Origin: Lentimicrobium saccharophilum
GTDB taxonomy: Bacteria > Bacteroidota > Bacteroidia > Bacteroidales > Lentimicrobiaceae
Length of the DNA: 64,000 nucleotides
NCBI RefSeq assembly: GCF_001192835.1
Contig: NZ_DF968182.1
Coordinates: 1,552,968-1,616,967, forward strand
Direction: 5' to 3'
Under the pieces are notes generated by a model that searched no databases, was not told where the DNA came from, and worked only from the letters and a program-made list of their open reading frames with translations. This document shows positions 1 to 10,547 of the stretch, piece after piece. Numbering within the stretch: the first letter of the stretch is position 1; the number at the start of each line of letters is the position of its first letter. Made by a program: the position numbers and the translations under genes.

Positions 1-99
1 GTTTCCTGGGCACTGAGACCGGAGATAAAACAAAAAAGGAATAAAAGCCGGATGAAGGTTCTTTTCAAGACCATAGTTCACTGTGTTTACGAACGGGGA

Positions 100-1629
100 T
101 CATTCCCATTCAATGGTAGCCGGGGGCTTTGAACTGATGTCATATACCACCCGGTTGACCCCTTTTACTTTATTGATGATGTCGTTTGACACTTTTGCCA
201 GAAAATCATACGGAAGGTGCGACCAGTCGGCGGTCATGCCATCGGTGCTGCCAACGGCCCTGAGCGCCACCACATATTCATAGGTACGTTCATCTCCCAT
301 CACACCGACTGATTTCACAGGCAACAATATAACGGCCGCCTGCCACACTTCCTTGTATAGTCCTGAAGATTTCAGGCCGTCAATGAAAATGGCGTCGGCC
401 TCCTGCAGAATACGGATTTTTTCGCGGGTAATTTCCCCGAGGATGCGTATGCCTAAACCCGGCCCCGGAAATGGATGACGGTTCAGAATATCGGGATCAA
501 TGCCCAGGGTGGTACCCACGCGCCTTACCTCATCTTTAAAAAGGCTTTTCAACGGCTCAACCACCTTAAGTTTCATATAATCGGGCAGCCCGCCCACATT
601 GTGGTGCGATTTGATGGTGGCCGAAGGTCCATTAACCGAAACGGATTCGATGACATCCGGATAAATCGTGCCCTGTGCCAGCCATTTTACATCACTGATC
701 AGGTGGGCTTCATGGTCAAATACATCAATAAAGGTTTTTCCGATGGCCTTTCTTTTCTGCTCGGGTTCGCTGATACCATGCAGCGCTTCGAGGAAGCGTT
801 CCGCAGCATCCACGCCCTTCACGTTGAGCCCCATGTGCTGATAGGAATCCAGCACCCTGGCAAACTCATCTTTGCGCAACAACCCGTTATCCACAAATAT
901 ACAATGCAGGTTACGGCCAATAGCTTTGTGCAGCAATACGGCAGCCACCGAGGAGTCAACACCGCCCGAAAGCCCGAGCAGCACCTGGTCGTTGCCCAGC
1001 TGAGCCTTCAATTCTGCAACCGTTGATTCTATAAAAGAAGCCGGAGTCCAGTCCTGATGACAACCACAGATGCCCACAATAAAATTCTTCAGCAACACTG
1101 CGCCTTCGGTTGAGTGATAGACTTCTGGATGGAACTGAATGCCCCAGGTAGGCTCGCCCTCAACCTGAAAGCCTGCAATATCCACATCAGCGGTACTGGC
1201 GATTACCTTAAAATGATCAGGTTTGTGCAAAATGGTATCGCCGTGTGACATCCACACCTGACTACCCTGGCTTAAGCCCTTCATCAGCAGATTGGTGATG
1301 TCGATAAAGCCAAGGTTAGCCCGGCCGTATTCCCTGATTTTTGAAGGCATAACTTCGCCCCCCGACGTCTGGGCCAGGTATTGAGCGCCATAGCACACGG
1401 CAAGCAAGGGTACTTTGGACCGGATCTGTGAAAGATCAGGATAAGGTGCATTCTTATCGCGCACCGAAAAAGGGCTGCCCGAAAGGATTACTCCCTTGAT
1501 CCACGGAGTAATCTCAGGGATTTTATTGAAGGGATGAATTTCACAATATACATTTAACTCCCTGACCCTGCGTGCGATGAGCTGAGTGTACTGGGAGCCG
1601 AAATCGAGAATAAGAATGGTTTCCTGCAT
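100..1629 (-). CDS. guaA: GMP synthase (glutamine-hydrolysing)
   Basis: Converts XMP to GMP using glutamine and ATP, the last step of guanine nucleotide synthesis in the cytoplasm. The 509 residues have the usual full-length order. The N-terminal class I glutamine amidotransferase has its nucleophile Cys79 in CYGAQ and its His-Glu pair in FHPE. The ATP pyrophosphatase domain carries the P-loop SGGVDSS, and the C-terminal dimerisation domain carries [11 protein letters not shown]. The ATG lies only 4 nt after a TATCTTTG -7 box, so the mRNA should be leaderless or nearly so. It is transcribed alone, with galK upstream on the same strand but about 140 bp away. The call is secure. Confidence 0.98.
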   Translation of the reverse strand: MQETILILDFGSQYTQLIARRVRELNVYCEIHPFNKIPEITPWIKGVILSGSPFSVRDKNAPYPDLSQIRSKVPLLAVCYGAQYLAQTSGGEVMPSKIREYGRANLGFIDITNLLMKGLSQGSQVWMSHGDTILHKPDHFKVIASTADVDIAGFQVEGEPTWGIQFHPEVYHSTEGAVLLKNFIVGICGCHQDWTPASFIESTVAELKAQLGNDQVLLGLSGGVDSSVAAVLLHKAIGRNLHCIFVDNGLLRKDEFARVLDSYQHMGLNVKGVDAAERFLEALHGISEPEQKRKAIGKTFIDVFDHEAHLISDVKWLAQGTIYPDVIESVSVNGPSATIKSHHNVGGLPDYMKLKVVEPLKSLFKDEVRRVGTTLGIDPDILNRHPFPGPGLGIRILGEITREKIRILQEADAIFIDGLKSSGLYKEVWQAAVILLPVKSVGVMGDERTYEYVVALRAVGSTDGMTADWSHLPYDFLAKVSNDIINKVKGVNRVVYDISSKPPATIEWE

Positions 1630-1633
1630 GCCG

Positions 1634-1641
1634 CAAAGATA
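1634..1641 (-). promoter_or_regulatory. -7 box of the guaA promoter
   Basis: On the minus strand this reads TATCTTTG, matching the Bacteroidota -7 consensus TAnnTTTG. The guaA ATG begins 4 nt downstream of the box, which leaves almost no leader. Confidence 0.65.
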
Positions 1642-1770
1642 GAAAAAAGCACTCAGACAATCCTTCGGACATCAGGTTGAATATTCTCTGCTGACGGGCG
1701 CCGCCTTAACTGATTATTCCTTATGTCTTTCAGACCGGTATAAGTCAACCCGGTCAAACTGCACAACCAA

Positions 1771-2931
1771 TCAGCAGATGCGTTTACCGCCATCGCTGGT
1801 TTCAGCCACATAAAACGCGGGGGTCAGACCGGTTTTTTCCTTGTATCCGGCACCTGCACGGCTGATAAATTCTTCTATTGCCTCATCTTTCACCAGGCTT
1901 ACCGTGCACCCTCCAAAACCGCCGCCGGTCATGCGTGAGCCAAGCACTCCTTCAATGCCAAGAGATGATTCCACCATGGCATCAAGCTCCGGTCCGGTAA
2001 CCTCGTAATCATCGCGCAGGGAATCATGAGAAGCAATCATCAGTTTCCCAAAAGCCTGAATATTTCCGGCTTTCAGAAATTCAACAGCCGCGCGGGTACG
2101 CTCAATTTCAGAAACCACGTGCCGTGCACGCCGCATCACGGTGGAATCCTGAATATGAACACTCAATCCTGAAAATTCTTCAACACTGATATCGGCGAGC
2201 TGGCGGATCGCTTTGTAAGGCTGAAGCGCGGCAACTGCAGCGCGGCATTCTCCGACCCGTTCATTATACTTTCCCGAATCCAGCTTATGCGGGCTGTTGG
2301 TATTGGCAATCACGATCTTCACGCCTTCCAGCGTTAAGGGCACCAACTCATATTCAAGGGTATCGCAATTCAGATAAACCGCATGCCCTTCCTTTCCCAT
2401 GGCGGAGGCAAACTGATCCATGATACCACACATGACCCCGGCAAATTCATGCTCGGCTTTTTGCGCCATCTTTACCAGATCGATTTCTGAATAACCGGTT
2501 CCGTAAACATTGTTTATGGCCACAGCAGTAACCACTTCGATGGCAGCCGAGGAGGATAGGCCAGCCCCTGCCGGTACATCTCCGTAAAAAAGCAGATCGG
2601 CCCCCTGTGCAAAACGTACCCCCTTCTTAAGAAACTGGGCAAAAACACCTACCGGATAATTTACCCATTCCCTGCCCACCGGTTTGTCAAGGTCCTCAAC
2701 GCTGACTTCGGTTTCAAATTTCATATTCAGGGAGGAAAACCGCACATACGGCCGGTCCGTCCTGCGGATCAGGCAGTAATTGCCAAAACTTAGCGCACAG
2801 GGCAGCACAAAGCCCCCGTTATAATCGGTGTGTTCACCAATCAGATTGACCCGGCCGGGCGCAAAAAATCCCTGAACGGATCCCGGTCCGTATTTTTCCA
2901 GAAACCTTGCTTTTAAAACATCGATGTCCAT
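1771..2931 (-). CDS. galK: Galactokinase
   Basis: Phosphorylates alpha-D-galactose with ATP, the first step of the Leloir pathway. The 386-residue protein shows the three GHMP-kinase motifs in order: the galactose-binding signature NLIGEHTDYNGG near the N-terminus, the glycine/serine-rich ATP loop GLSSSAAIE, and the C-terminal MTGGGFGGCTV. I start at the ATG at 2931 (MDIDVLKARF). A longer reading to 2979 adds a hydrophobic stretch absent from the family. galM diverges from it on the other strand with about 210 bp between, so the two genes share an upstream region. galT and galE are not in the window. Confidence 0.96.
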   Translation of the reverse strand: MDIDVLKARFLEKYGPGSVQGFFAPGRVNLIGEHTDYNGGFVLPCALSFGNYCLIRRTDRPYVRFSSLNMKFETEVSVEDLDKPVGREWVNYPVGVFAQFLKKGVRFAQGADLLFYGDVPAGAGLSSSAAIEVVTAVAINNVYGTGYSEIDLVKMAQKAEHEFAGVMCGIMDQFASAMGKEGHAVYLNCDTLEYELVPLTLEGVKIVIANTNSPHKLDSGKYNERVGECRAAVAALQPYKAIRQLADISVEEFSGLSVHIQDSTVMRRARHVVSEIERTRAAVEFLKAGNIQAFGKLMIASHDSLRDDYEVTGPELDAMVESSLGIEGVLGSRMTGGGFGGCTVSLVKDEAIEEFISRAGAGYKEKTGLTPAFYVAETSDGGKRIC

Positions 2932-3120
2932 GATACAATATTTGTTCAAAATAATCAGATAGCTGATTTCCAGCCACAAATTTCTTAAATCTTACGAATC
3001 CTTCCTCAGCTGAAGAAATGATTTTGCTGTCGTAAAAGTAAGTCATATCAGCCAGACATTTTTTATCCGGCAAAGAAGGCTCAGAATTTTCCGGAACTTT
3101 AGTGATTAAAATCAACCGCT

Positions 3121-3128
3121 TATCTTTG
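3121..3128 (+). promoter_or_regulatory. -7 box of the galM promoter
   Basis: TATCTTTG lies 15 nt before the galM ATG at 3144 and matches the Bacteroidota -7 consensus. It supports the downstream ATG over the longer reading from 3102, because the longer reading would start upstream of the promoter. Confidence 0.65.
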
Positions 3129-3143
3129 CTGAAAAACCACATT

Positions 3144-4199
3144 ATGAAACAAGTGTTCAGGCCATGGGGGCGCGACAGAGAAGGCAGAGACCTTGTGCTG
3201 TACACCCTGGATGACGGGAAAGGCACGGTAGTCAGCATCAGCAATTATGGCGGAATCATCACTTCAATACGTACGCCGGACCGGTACGGACAATCCGGCG
3301 AGGTTGTGCTGGGCTTTGATTCAGCAGATGCCTATCTGGATGAACGCTATCTTACCGACTGCCCCTATTTCGGGTGTATTACCGGCAGGTACGCGGGGCG
3401 GATCGCTTGCGGGGAATTCAGCATCGACGGGGAAAGAGTCCGTTTGCCGGTTAACAACGGAGGCAATACCCTGCACGGAGGATTCAGGGGATTTGACAAG
3501 CGAACCTGGAATCATCAGCTGATAATGGCGGAAGATAAATACGGACTAGAACTCAGTTATCTCAGCCCCCACCTCGAGGAAGGATTCCCGGGAAACCTTC
3601 AGGTAAAGGTCACCTATTTCATGTCATCTCCCGGCACGCTCACCTTAAAATATCAGGCAACCACCGACAGACCGACCGTGGTCAACCTGACCAATCACAC
3701 CTATTTTAACCTGAATATGCGCCAACCTGATATCCTTGATCACCGGCTCAGGATACTCAGCAAAAAAAATATAGAAAGCAACAACCTGATCCCCACAGGG
3801 CAGATTATTGATATTACGGGCACCGCCTTTGATTTTTCGGAGCCCAAAACCATTGGCCGCGACATAGGTCAGCTGCCTGACGGATACGACCACGGTTACG
3901 CGCTTGACAACGATAAAGGAGGTCTTATTCCGGCGGCAGTGCTTTCGGAACCGGTTTCCGGCCGGCAGGTGGAGATATTCACCGACCAGCCGTCCGTACA
4001 TATCTATACAGGCTATTATATACCTGCCCTGACCGGGCACGAAGGGGTGCAATATGGGCCATACAAGGGCGTAGCCATCGAAACGCAGCATTATCCCGAT
4101 TCGCCGAACCATCCCGGTTTCCCGTGCACCCTGCTGAGGCCGGGCGAGGTTTTCGAAAGTATAACGAGTTACCGCTTCAGCGCCGGAGCCAGTATGTAA
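3144..4199 (+). CDS. galM: Aldose 1-epimerase (galactose mutarotase)
   Basis: Interconverts alpha and beta anomers of galactose so that galactokinase receives the alpha form. At 351 residues it has the usual length. The family motifs are present: NNGGNTLHGG with the substrate-binding His, NHTYFNL with the catalytic His, and the C-terminal VAIETQHYPD that holds the catalytic Glu. No signal peptide is seen, so it should act in the cytoplasm. It is divergent from galK, and together they form a minimal galactose-entry module. The start at 3144 is chosen because a -7 box lies at 3121-3128. Confidence 0.94.
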   Translation: MKQVFRPWGRDREGRDLVLYTLDDGKGTVVSISNYGGIITSIRTPDRYGQSGEVVLGFDSADAYLDERYLTDCPYFGCITGRYAGRIACGEFSIDGERVRLPVNNGGNTLHGGFRGFDKRTWNHQLIMAEDKYGLELSYLSPHLEEGFPGNLQVKVTYFMSSPGTLTLKYQATTDRPTVVNLTNHTYFNLNMRQPDILDHRLRILSKKNIESNNLIPTGQIIDITGTAFDFSEPKTIGRDIGQLPDGYDHGYALDNDKGGLIPAAVLSEPVSGRQVEIFTDQPSVHIYTGYYIPALTGHEGVQYGPYKGVAIETQHYPDSPNHPGFPCTLLRPGEVFESITSYRFSAGASM

Positions 4200-4215
4200 A
4201 AGGCAGAAGCGCCGG

Positions 4216-6255
4216 CTATAATCCCAGGTATTCTTTTACCTGTAAGGCTACATTTTCAGGGGTAAATCCGAACTTTTCATCCAGCACTTTTGCCGGAGCA
4301 GAATAACCGAAGTGATCGAGGCCCCATGCCCTGCCTTTTTCACCAACCAGCCCCGAAAGGGTTACCGGTAATCCGGCGGTCAGTCCGAATACGCGGACCC
4401 CGGGCAGTATAACTTGCTGCTGATAAGCCTGATCCTGCTGACGGAACAAGCCTTCAGATATCACCGAAACAATCCTGATTTTCAGATTCTTTTCAGCCTT
4501 CAGCAATGCTGCACCTGCAACCAGGGTTGAAACTTCGGATCCGCTGGCCAGCAGGATAACGTCGGGAGTTCCTTCGCAATCCTGAACAACATAGGCTCCT
4601 TTTGCAGCACGAAGCGCCGAATTGTATGGCGTTATCCCCTCTGCTACAGGCAGATCGCTGATATTTTGCCGTGAAAGAATCAGCGCGGTGGGCGTTGAGG
4701 TATTCTCCATGGCAAGTTTCCAGGCCACCGAGGTTTCTGCGGCATCGGCCGGGCGCAGGGCCAGCAGGCTCATGGCGCCGTGGTGATTTTTCATCTGTTC
4801 CAGCAAACGGATCTGGGCTTCCTGCTCAACAGGCTGATGCGTGGGGCCGTCCTCTCCCACCCTGAAAGCATCGTGCGTCCAGATAAATTTAACAGGCAAT
4901 CCCATCAGTGCCGAAAGCCTGACGGCTGGTTTCATATAATCGCTGAACACGAAGAAAGTGCCGCAGGCGGCCCACACCCCGCCATGCAGGGCAATGCCGT
5001 TACAGATGGCCGCCATGGTCAGTTCACTGACGCCCGCCTGGAGAAATGCTCCGCTAAAATCGCCTTTTGCCAGGGCTTTGGTTTGCTTCAGGAACCCGTC
5101 GGTTTTGTCGCTGTTGGCAAGGTCGGCGGATGAAACAATCATATTCCCTATGTGCTGAGCCAGGTATGAAAGTATTGCCGAAGAAGCGGCACGGGTAGCA
5201 ATTCCCTGTTTCTGGTTTACGCTGCCGAAGTCGAGTTCAGGCAGTTTTCCTGAGAGATATTGTAAAAGTTTTGCGGCAAGTTCAGGATGTTCGTTTTCCC
5301 ATTGCTGTTGCAAAGCTTTCCTTTGGGCGGCCGAAGCAATCTTTTCAGTCCGCTTCAGGGCATACCATCCGGCAACTTCCGGAAAAACGGCAAACGGATC
5401 TTCAGGATTCCCTCCGAGATTGGCGACGGATTTCTCAAAAGAAGCGCCCGATTCGCCCAGGGGCATACCGTGCGTGGCACATTTGCGCTCGAAACTCTCT
5501 CCATCTGCCGTGAGCGCCCCTTTGCCCATTACGGTTTTCCCGATGATCAGGGTAGGCCGCTCCTGCTCAAGCAGGGCAGCATCCAGTGCCGCCCGGATGG
5601 CTGAATGATCATTTCCGTCAATGGTCATTACTTTCCAACCCCAGGCTTCATACTTCATCGCGGTATTTTCGCTGGTAACCACATGGGTATCGGTCGACAG
5701 CTGAATGTCGTTGCTGTCGAAAAACATAATAAGGTTGCTCAGCCCGAGGTGACCGGCAATCCTGCCGGCTGACTGCGAAATTTCTTCCTGAATCCCGCCA
5801 TCCGAGATGTAAGCATAAGTCTTATGCGACATCCATTCGCCGAAGCGGGCGCATAAAAAACGCTCGGCGATGGCAGCGCCGATGGCCATGGCATGTCCCT
5901 GACCCAGCGGGCCGGATGTATTCTCCACTCCACGGGCCTGATCCACCTCAGGATGGCCGGGCGTAACGCTGCCCCATTGCCTGAAACTTTTCAGATCATC
6001 AATGCTGTAGTTCCCCGAAAGGGCCAGCACCGAATAGAGCATGGGTGACATATGCCCGGGATCGAGAAAGAAACGGTCGCGCATGTGCCACGTCATATCC
6101 GAAGGATCATACCTGAGATATTCCGTGTAAAGGATATGAATAAAATCGGCTCCGCCCATCGCGCCACCGGGATGCCCCGACCTGGCCTTCTCAACCATTG
6201 CTGCAGAAAGGATGCGGATGTTATCGGCAGCCAGAGTGGTAAGATTCTTGCTCAT
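4216..6255 (-). CDS. tkt: Transketolase
   Basis: Thiamine-diphosphate enzyme of the non-oxidative pentose phosphate pathway that moves two-carbon units between sugar phosphates. The 679 residues cover the whole family length. The N-terminal ThDP domain has SGHPGGAMGGAD and the cofactor segment around SDGGIQEE. The pyrimidine domain has EDGPTHQPVEQ, and a C-terminal regulatory domain ends the protein. It is convergent with galM (16 bp between stops) and may simply be a neighbour rather than part of the galactose module. No promoter box was recognised. Confidence 0.96.
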   Translation of the reverse strand: MSKNLTTLAADNIRILSAAMVEKARSGHPGGAMGGADFIHILYTEYLRYDPSDMTWHMRDRFFLDPGHMSPMLYSVLALSGNYSIDDLKSFRQWGSVTPGHPEVDQARGVENTSGPLGQGHAMAIGAAIAERFLCARFGEWMSHKTYAYISDGGIQEEISQSAGRIAGHLGLSNLIMFFDSNDIQLSTDTHVVTSENTAMKYEAWGWKVMTIDGNDHSAIRAALDAALLEQERPTLIIGKTVMGKGALTADGESFERKCATHGMPLGESGASFEKSVANLGGNPEDPFAVFPEVAGWYALKRTEKIASAAQRKALQQQWENEHPELAAKLLQYLSGKLPELDFGSVNQKQGIATRAASSAILSYLAQHIGNMIVSSADLANSDKTDGFLKQTKALAKGDFSGAFLQAGVSELTMAAICNGIALHGGVWAACGTFFVFSDYMKPAVRLSALMGLPVKFIWTHDAFRVGEDGPTHQPVEQEAQIRLLEQMKNHHGAMSLLALRPADAAETSVAWKLAMENTSTPTALILSRQNISDLPVAEGITPYNSALRAAKGAYVVQDCEGTPDVILLASGSEVSTLVAGAALLKAEKNLKIRIVSVISEGLFRQQDQAYQQQVILPGVRVFGLTAGLPVTLSGLVGEKGRAWGLDHFGYSAPAKVLDEKFGFTPENVALQVKEYLGL

Positions 6256-6417
6256 GAATTGCTGTTATAGAGGTTATTATCAAAAGAATATACATGCCAT
6301 TTTCGACAGGCAAACTTAAGGCATTCAAAGGGAAATATAAAATGAATGCGAAAAATCCATCCGGCAAACGTTTTCCTGAAGGTATTCTCAGCCAGGTTAA
6401 AACTTTCAGACAAGCAT

Positions 6418-8388
6418 TTATAAACCAATCACCGGACTCATTATGACGGTAAACCCTCCGCCTGGTGCAAGGGTAATTTTCAGCTTGTCCTTTGCAGTGA
6501 CATGTTGCTGATCAATAGAAAAATCCGCAGCGTTTTTATCCGCATTGGGCCCATCCTTAAAAATGGTCGCCTGATAGACTCCCTCCCCGAGAAAAGACAG
6601 ACCGGTTTCCAGATTCCGTGACGACCAGTCGGTCATGGCGGCCAGATACCAGGTGTCCCCGCTTCGCCGGGCAATCAGAATGTAATCACCAACCTCCCCC
6701 TGCAACACCCGGGTTTCATCCCACACAACCGGTATACTGCTGATAAACTCCGGAACTTCCGGCTCGCGGAGGTAAAGCGAGGGAGCATCGCACAGCATCT
6801 GCAGCGGGCTTTCATAAACCACATACATGGCCACCTGATGCGCGCGCGTACCCAGGCTTGAAGGATTGTCGAAGTTAATGCAGAAGCCGTCCTTCTGTGC
6901 ATTCCGCATGGCTCCGGGGGTGTAATCCATAGGGCCGGCCACCATCCGGATAAACGGCAGGGTGACGTTATGCTCCGGGTTGGCGTAAGTGCTCCATTTG
7001 TTGTTTTCGTTGCCCATCACACCTTCGAACGACAGCACATTCGGATAAGCCCTGTTCAGTCCGGCAGGCTTGTAAGCCCCGTGAAAATCGACCAATAAAT
7101 GGTTGGCCGCCGCCACCGCGGCAATTTTTTCATACGAACTGACCATTCCCTGATCGGCGCGCTGCATGAAATCGACCTTCACCCCCTTAACACCCCAATC
7201 CCTGTATGTTGAAAGGATTTTCTCCTCATTTCCGTTGAGCGGATGCCACAATAACCACAGAATAATCCCCACCGGCTTCGACGCTGCATATTCAATCAGC
7301 TCCGGCAAATCAATTTCAGGATTAGTTTCCAGCACATTTGATGTGGTTTTCGACCAGCCTTCATCCAGAATTACATATTCAAGTCCGTAAGCAGCCGCAA
7401 AATCAATGTAATACCTGTAGGTTTCCGTATTGATGCCCGATCTGAAATCCACACCGGTGATATTGCTGGCATTGTACCAGTCCCAGGCAACCTTGCCGGG
7501 ACGGATCCATTCCGTATCTTTAAGCTCCGAAGGTCGCGACAGCCGGTAAACCAGATCGTTTCCGGCAAGGGATGCATCATTCTGTGAAACTGCAAATACC
7601 CTCCAGGGAAAACTCCGGTCGCCCTGTATCTCAGCGATATAACCGGCCTGTTCCGCAATATCCTCCGAACGGTCAGAGGTTCCGCCAAGCGGAAGGGCTT
7701 TAAGCACAACCTCAGGAAACACAGCATGAAAGCCATTGTCATTATCTTTCTTCAGAAATGCATTCGGGTAATCAAACAGATCGGCTTCCGTAAAGAGCAC
7801 CCGGATTCTTCCGGGGGCTGTAAATAAAACCGGCAGGGAGCAAAAATCATCAGGGGCGATGCTGTCAAGGGGCTGATGCAGGTAAGGCCGCTCGTAATGC
7901 GAATACATGCTGTTTTCGCGGGGAAAATACGCATCTGAACCTTCCGGAAAGTTCAGCCTCATCCCTTCGTTCTTTACTTTAAGCACGCCTTTACGCGAAG
8001 TGATAAACCTGTATGCCACTCCGTCATTATAAACCCTGAATTCAATGGATGATCCGCTGCGGTACTTCAGCTGCAGGCGGTTGAAAGGATAGGATGCCTG
8101 CCGGTACTTTACCGGGACCACTGCCTGATACTCAGTTAATCCGCTACTCCGGGAGATTGCGGGCTTTGTGCCGGGTGCCGGCAGCTCTTCCCCTGATTCC
8201 AGTTCCAGACCCAGCCCCGATACAGTAAAAGTTTCCTTACCTTCCATAAAAACGGTAAAACCAGTGTTGCCGGCATCGTTAACCTGTAAGGCAAGCTTTC
8301 CGTCGGGGGATATAACCCTGGGCTGGCCCACTACAGAAATAACCACCATCAAATTGAACGCGGTTATAATAGCAGAGAATCGGTTCAT
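6418..8388 (-). CDS. GH97 glycoside hydrolase, probably a retaining alpha-galactosidase
   Basis: The 656-residue protein has a hydrophobic N-terminus compatible with a signal peptide, the GH97 beta-sandwich, then the TIM barrel (from about residue 295, VAWDWYNASN, LDEGWSK) and a C-terminal beta domain. GH97 contains inverting alpha-glucosidases (SusB type) and retaining alpha-galactosidases. Here Asp406 in GVKVDF sits where the retaining subgroup has its nucleophile, and Glu461 in GNENNKW lies 55 residues later as candidate acid/base. That is the spacing I recall for the Bacteroides thetaiotaomicron alpha-galactosidase, and the length is also close. The nearby galK and galM support galactose as the product. 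The family call is firm, while the substrate is inferred. Confidence 0.9.
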   Translation of the reverse strand: MNRFSAIITAFNLMVVISVVGQPRVISPDGKLALQVNDAGNTGFTVFMEGKETFTVSGLGLELESGEELPAPGTKPAISRSSGLTEYQAVVPVKYRQASYPFNRLQLKYRSGSSIEFRVYNDGVAYRFITSRKGVLKVKNEGMRLNFPEGSDAYFPRENSMYSHYERPYLHQPLDSIAPDDFCSLPVLFTAPGRIRVLFTEADLFDYPNAFLKKDNDNGFHAVFPEVVLKALPLGGTSDRSEDIAEQAGYIAEIQGDRSFPWRVFAVSQNDASLAGNDLVYRLSRPSELKDTEWIRPGKVAWDWYNASNITGVDFRSGINTETYRYYIDFAAAYGLEYVILDEGWSKTTSNVLETNPEIDLPELIEYAASKPVGIILWLLWHPLNGNEEKILSTYRDWGVKGVKVDFMQRADQGMVSSYEKIAAVAAANHLLVDFHGAYKPAGLNRAYPNVLSFEGVMGNENNKWSTYANPEHNVTLPFIRMVAGPMDYTPGAMRNAQKDGFCINFDNPSSLGTRAHQVAMYVVYESPLQMLCDAPSLYLREPEVPEFISSIPVVWDETRVLQGEVGDYILIARRSGDTWYLAAMTDWSSRNLETGLSFLGEGVYQATIFKDGPNADKNAADFSIDQQHVTAKDKLKITLAPGGGFTVIMSPVIGL

Positions 8389-8583
8389 ATTTATTGATCT
8401 GTATGGAAACTATCCGGCATATCCCGGAAAAGACTAACTTCAGTCAGTGACAAGAAATTATCACTTACCAAAGTTAAGAAAAACAACAAACGGATGCACA
8501 GCCCGGAAAACGGAAAATCCCTGTGAAAACAGGTTGGCTGCTGCAAGGTCAGACGGTGAGGATGTCAGACACCAAATTATCTG

Positions 8584-9720
8584 CTACTCAACCCAGTCAG
8601 CGATAAACAGATTGGTATCGCGGGTTCCGCCGTTATTCCGGTTAGAGGAAAAGATAAGTTTCCTGCCGTCGTATGAAAACATCGGGAATGCGTCAAATAC
8701 CGGATCCCAGGTGATGCGCTCAAGACCGGAGCCATCGAGGTTGATCATATACAGATTAAACTCGAAGCCTCTCGCTCCTGCGTGATTTGAGCTGAACAGG
8801 ATTTTCTCTCCCGAAGGGTGAAAAAAGGGCGCCCAGTTTGCTTTGCCCAGGCTGGTAATCTGCCTGAGGTCACTGCCATCCACATTGCAGACATATATTT
8901 CCATATTGGTAGGGGCAACAAGTCCTTCCTTAAGCAAATCCTTGTATTCTTTGATCTCTTCAGGCGTTTTCGGACGCGATGACCTGAACACCAGCTTTGT
9001 TCCGTCGGGAGAAAAGAAAGCGCCCCCATCGTAGCCAAGGTCGAAAGTAATCTGTTTTACATCACTTCCATCGATTTTACAGGTATACAGCTCCAGGTCA
9101 CCTGAGCGGTCGGATGTAAATACGATCAGGTCACCTTTGGGTGAAACCGTTGCTTCGGCATCGTAACCGGGCGATTTCACAAGGGTATCGATCAGCTGAC
9201 CTTTCAGATTTGCCACATAAATATCAAAATCGGGATAAATCGGCCATAAGTACTTGCCGTCGGCCCTTCTTTCAGGTTCAGGAGGACATTCACTGCCACC
9301 GGAGCGGGTGGATGCATAAAGGATGCTGGTATCCCCCGGCATAAAGAATGAACAGGTGGTCCGGCCCAGGCCCTCGCTGATAAGCCCGGGAATGTGATTC
9401 TTCATATCTCCGTCCTTGAAAGGGAAATAATAAATGTGGTCGCATTTTGTTCCCCATTTCGCGCTTTTTGCCTGAAAAGCGATCATGGAATCATCGAAAC
9501 TAAAATAGGCTTCGGCAAAATCGCCACCATTGGTGAGTTGCCGGATATTTTTCAGATGTTTCTCCTGAGGATAGTGAATGGTGGTATCCGGTTGCGAAGA
9601 CACCGGAGCAGGCACATCATGACCACAGAGCTTACAGGGTTCAGCGGGATTTTCCGCTGAGACAGCCGCAGCGGCAATAATCATCGAAAATGTGTAAACG
9701 TTAATTAAAAACCTCATCAT
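8584..9720 (-). CDS. Exported TolB-like (PD40) beta-propeller protein
   Basis: 378 residues from the ATG at 9720; two Met codons stand side by side there and a longer reading adds 14 charged residues before the signal peptide. A hydrophobic export signal is followed by a CKLC pair near residue 32. Repeated propeller blades of the PD40/WD40-like type follow, with phrases such as SPDGTKLVFRSSR, SPKGDLIVFTSDRS and SYDGRKLIFSSNR. Such propellers usually bind proteins or sugars in the periplasm; no catalytic residues are seen. The substrate or partner is unknown. It stands alone, with no operon partner on its strand within 190 bp. Confidence 0.85.
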   Translation of the reverse strand: MMRFLINVYTFSMIIAAAAVSAENPAEPCKLCGHDVPAPVSSQPDTTIHYPQEKHLKNIRQLTNGGDFAEAYFSFDDSMIAFQAKSAKWGTKCDHIYYFPFKDGDMKNHIPGLISEGLGRTTCSFFMPGDTSILYASTRSGGSECPPEPERRADGKYLWPIYPDFDIYVANLKGQLIDTLVKSPGYDAEATVSPKGDLIVFTSDRSGDLELYTCKIDGSDVKQITFDLGYDGGAFFSPDGTKLVFRSSRPKTPEEIKEYKDLLKEGLVAPTNMEIYVCNVDGSDLRQITSLGKANWAPFFHPSGEKILFSSNHAGARGFEFNLYMINLDGSGLERITWDPVFDAFPMFSYDGRKLIFSSNRNNGGTRDTNLFIADWVE

Positions 9721-9931
9721 GTAACAATTAATTTTAGTTTTATCAGATTTGTTTTCCTGCAAAGACTCTCAAAGCAAGGGCACTTGTTATAAACCTCTTT
9801 TCGCCTGAATGGTTCAACTTCCCGGGCTGCTTTCGGGTATCAGTCATAAAATCTGCATAAAACGTGACGGAGACCTGTTTAAATCATAAATTAGCAAAAG
9901 CATTTTCAGCATAAATCATACCGCTTCAACC

Positions 9932-10534
9932 ATGGAAGTCATGTATTTTCGTGAAAGCAGTGAATTCAGGGAGTGGCTCGAAGAAAACCACAGCCATGTA
10001 AAGGAAATCTGGCTGGGATTTTTAAAGAAACGCAAAGGGGTTATACATGGATTTTATTACCCGGAAGCGGTTGAGATCGCCCTTTGTTATGGCTGGATCG
10101 ACGGGCTTACCCGGAGCGTGGATGAGTCGCGGTACAAAGTCAGGTTTACCCCCAGAAAAACCAAAAGCGTCTGGAGCAGTATCAACATCAAACGGGTTGA
10201 AACGCTGAAGGAAGCCGGACTAATGCATCCGGCAGGGCTTGCGGTTTATGAAGCCCGCAATAAAAAGCGAACGGATTCCGCAAATTTTTTGCGCGAAAAT
10301 GGCCGCTTAACTCCGGAAATGGAACAGGAATTTATGAAGCACCCCAATGCTTACGCATGGTTTTGCAATACATCTGCTTCATATCGTAAAACCTGCATTT
10401 ACTGGATCCTCAATGCCAGGCAGGAAGTGACCCGGGCAAAAAGACTCGGGATTTTAATAGAATGTTCCGGCCAACAGGTCAGAATTCCTTTACTGAGGAC
10501 AGATCCGGGGCATCGAAAACCTCGCGAAAGCTAA
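9932..10534 (+). CDS. YdeI/OmpD-associated family protein
   Basis: This 200-residue cytoplasmic protein carries the family phrases EIWLGFLKKRKG, ALCYGWIDGLTRSVD and TPRKTKSVWSSINIKRVE. The family is widespread and poorly characterised; some members were linked to bacteriocin or antimicrobial peptide resistance, but nothing here shows that role. The start could also be the Met at 9941. The next gene begins 13 bp after its stop, so the two may be co-transcribed, though the products look unrelated. Confidence 0.85.
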   Translation: MEVMYFRESSEFREWLEENHSHVKEIWLGFLKKRKGVIHGFYYPEAVEIALCYGWIDGLTRSVDESRYKVRFTPRKTKSVWSSINIKRVETLKEAGLMHPAGLAVYEARNKKRTDSANFLRENGRLTPEMEQEFMKHPNAYAWFCNTSASYRKTCIYWILNARQEVTRAKRLGILIECSGQQVRIPLLRTDPGHRKPRES

Positions 10535-10547
10535 TATCCGACATGCT

